Notes under the pieces: generated by a model
Told to the model about the DNA's origin: nothing
The model's input: only the letters and a program-made list of their open reading frames with translations
The model's database searches: none
Program-made: the position numbers and the translations under genes
Origin: Myxococcota bacterium
GTDB taxonomy: Bacteria > Myxococcota_A > UBA9160 > PR03
NCBI GenBank assembly: GCA_030066475.1
Contig: JASJBO010000180.1
Span: 1 to 15,730, forward strand
Direction of reading: 5' to 3'
Length of the DNA stretch: 15,730 bases
In this document: piece after piece, positions 14,661 to 15,730 of the stretch
Layout of the letters: every line of letters begins with the position of its first letter
Numbering within the stretch: the stretch's first letter is position 1

Positions 14661-15530
14661 ATGAAGCGAAACAGCCTGGACTTCCTGCAGATGCGATGCG
14701 GCGGCTCTGGCCTGGCGCTCGTGCTGGCCGCGGGGTTGCTCGCAGCCGCCTCTCCGGCGGGCGCGGCGAGCTACACCTTCGGGCACGCCGACCTCGAGAT
14801 CGCCTACGACGATGCGACCGACGATTGGGAGTTCGCGTTCCTGTGCGAAGGGTGCACGATCGACGGCACCCCGATCGTGGGCGAGCAGGAGTTCGAGGCG
14901 GACGAGGTCACGATCGTGGTTCCGATCACGACGGGGCAGACGGCGACGGGCGCGGTCGCTGGCGTCGTCGACGACACGCCGACCGGGGCTCCCCCTGGCT
15001 CGACCTACTACAAGATGCCGGAGTCGGAGACGGAGTCCGACAACGACGGCGTGGGATTCCTCGGCATCGCGCGAGACGAGATCGAGCTGGGCGTGTTCAC
15101 GGACGACGAGATCACCCTCGAGCTCGTGGGGATCAGCTTCACGGACCCCGAGGGAGACCCCGGAAGCGCCGAGTACTCCCTGTTCTCGTCGGATGCCGGC
15201 CTCGGCAATCCGATCCCGCACTTCTGGATGTCGACCTTCGACGAGCCGGCGACGGTGAACGGCGACAACACGCTCGACGGCCTCTCGGTGGGCCCCGGCG
15301 CGCACAGCCACTTCAACCACGGGTTCACGGAGTTCGGCACCTACGAGGTCACGTACCAGGCGTCCGGGGAGCTGCTCGACGAGTTCGGCGATCCTTCTGG
15401 GATCATCACCTCGGGCCAGGGGACCTACACCTTCCAGGTCACTCCCGAGCCGGGCACCGGAATGCTGGTCGCCGGGGCTCTTGCGGGCCTTGCGCACTTC
15501 GGCCGCCGCAAGGAGCGCGTCGCGAGCTGA
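14661..15530 (+). CDS. PEP-CTERM protein with choice-of-anchor M / all3515-like domain
   Basis: 289 residues from ATG 14661, which gives a normal signal peptide (basic start, hydrophobic core LALVLAAGLLAAA, end PAGAA about residue 36). In-frame ATGs at 14616, 14631 and 14691 are also possible. The mature part begins FGHADLEIAYDD and has EQEFEADEV (75-83), DGVGFLGIARDEI (129-141) and GAHSHFNHGFTEFGTYEVTYQASG (213-236), and then GTYTFQV. This series is that of choice-of-anchor M proteins such as the all3515 family, described as Zur-repressed in cyanobacteria. The His-rich HSHFN segment is the conserved core. The C-terminus has TPEPGTG (261-267), a hydrophobic stretch (268-280) and GRRKER, a PEP-CTERM sorting signal. 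A metal-linked surface role is inferred from the family. Confidence 0.78.
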   Translation: MKRNSLDFLQMRCGGSGLALVLAAGLLAAASPAGAASYTFGHADLEIAYDDATDDWEFAFLCEGCTIDGTPIVGEQEFEADEVTIVVPITTGQTATGAVAGVVDDTPTGAPPGSTYYKMPESETESDNDGVGFLGIARDEIELGVFTDDEITLELVGISFTDPEGDPGSAEYSLFSSDAGLGNPIPHFWMSTFDEPATVNGDNTLDGLSVGPGAHSHFNHGFTEFGTYEVTYQASGELLDEFGDPSGIITSGQGTYTFQVTPEPGTGMLVAGALAGLAHFGRRKERVAS

Positions 15531-15571
15531 GATCCATCGCTGCTCTGCTGGCGATTTGTTATCCGCACACG

Positions 15572-15730
15572 ATGGCTTCCAATTCACGCTTCGCCGCCAC
15601 CGCACTCTGTGCGGTGGCGGCGTCGCTTCTCGTAGCGACCGCGCCCAGGGCCGAGTCCGCGCACGTGGATCTCCTCGTGCAGCAGGGCTGCGGCGATCTG
15701 TGCCTGGGCGGCTACGACTTCGTCCCCCCC
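15572..15730 (+). CDS. Start of an exported protein, cut by right edge
   Basis: Fifty-three codons from ATG 15572 run open to the window end. A signal peptide is clear: MASNSRF, then hydrophobic ATALCAVAASLLVATAP, with a likely cut after AESA. The mature part starts HVDLLVQQGCGDLCLGGYDF, with two cysteines four residues apart, and breaks off. There is no clear ribosome site in the 41 bases after the preceding stop. It probably follows the PEP-CTERM gene in one transcript and may be another PEP-CTERM protein, but its family cannot be named from this piece. Confidence 0.6.
   Translation, partial: MASNSRFAATALCAVAASLLVATAPRAESAHVDLLVQQGCGDLCLGGYDFVPP
15592..15622 (+). repeat. Perfect 13-bp hairpin inside the signal-peptide coding region
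   Basis: The arm CGCCGCCACCGCA (15592-15604) and its exact complement (15610-15622) flank a five-base loop CTCTG. It begins 21 bases into the coding sequence and 62 bases after the previous stop. It has no following T run, so it is not a typical terminator. Confidence 0.75.

Noticed and set aside
1..15730. CRISPR arrays, rRNA genes or intact insertion sequences
   Set aside because: No regularly spaced repeats, rRNA sequence or complete transposase was seen on either strand.

Overview
The window is GC-rich DNA with dense, overlapping genes and G/C-ending codons. Secretin, lipoprotein, Tad pilus and PEP-CTERM proteins point to a Gram-negative, didermic bacterium, possibly of a high-GC deltaproteobacterial (Myxococcota or Desulfobacterota-like) group. 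The sequence alone does not fix the lineage.

Left edge (1-1700). A decayed IS21-type istB fragment (2-145) runs into a degenerate tRNA-Gly(CCC)-like 3' half (about 236-296), which suggests an old mobile-element or tRNA-associated junction. Next come a small His-rich protein built from two tandem copies of one metal-binding unit (424-768) and an orphan TAXI-type periplasmic solute-binding protein (820-1692).

Centre (1710-10693, minus strand). This is one long Tad/Flp pilus operon, read from high to low coordinates: ECF-like sigma factor, secretin (CpaC/RcpA), Flp prepilin, TadE-like protein, CpaB/RcpC, TadG-like protein, TadZ/CpaE, TadA/CpaF ATPase and TadD TPR lipoprotein. Most junctions are stop/start overlaps of one or four bases, so translational coupling is likely. 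The exceptions are the 59-nt gap before flp, the flp-tadE junction, which holds a strong RNA hairpin and no ordinary start codon for tadE, and the 10-nt gap before the TadG-like gene.

Right part (10822-14464). A small exported CxxC protein (minus) lies upstream of the sigma gene. A PEP-CTERM protein (plus, 11308-12225) then separates the main operon from a second tad block on the minus strand: CpaA/TadV prepilin peptidase, TadB and TadC. The PEP-CTERM gene and tadC converge and overlap by 11 bp.

Right edge (14661-15730). A second PEP-CTERM protein resembles choice-of-anchor M / all3515-like proteins. It is followed by the start of a further exported protein whose signal-peptide region contains a perfect 13-bp hairpin.

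Together the tad genes encode a nearly complete Tad pilus machine: peptidase, pilin, two minor-pilin-like proteins, ATPase, localisation ATPase, two inner-membrane platform proteins, secretin, secretin partner and lipoprotein. A dedicated sigma factor leads the operon. The most unusual points are that sigma-secretin coupling, a Flp pilin about twice the usual length with a calcium-loop-like DxDxDG motif, and the interleaving with PEP-CTERM surface-protein genes.
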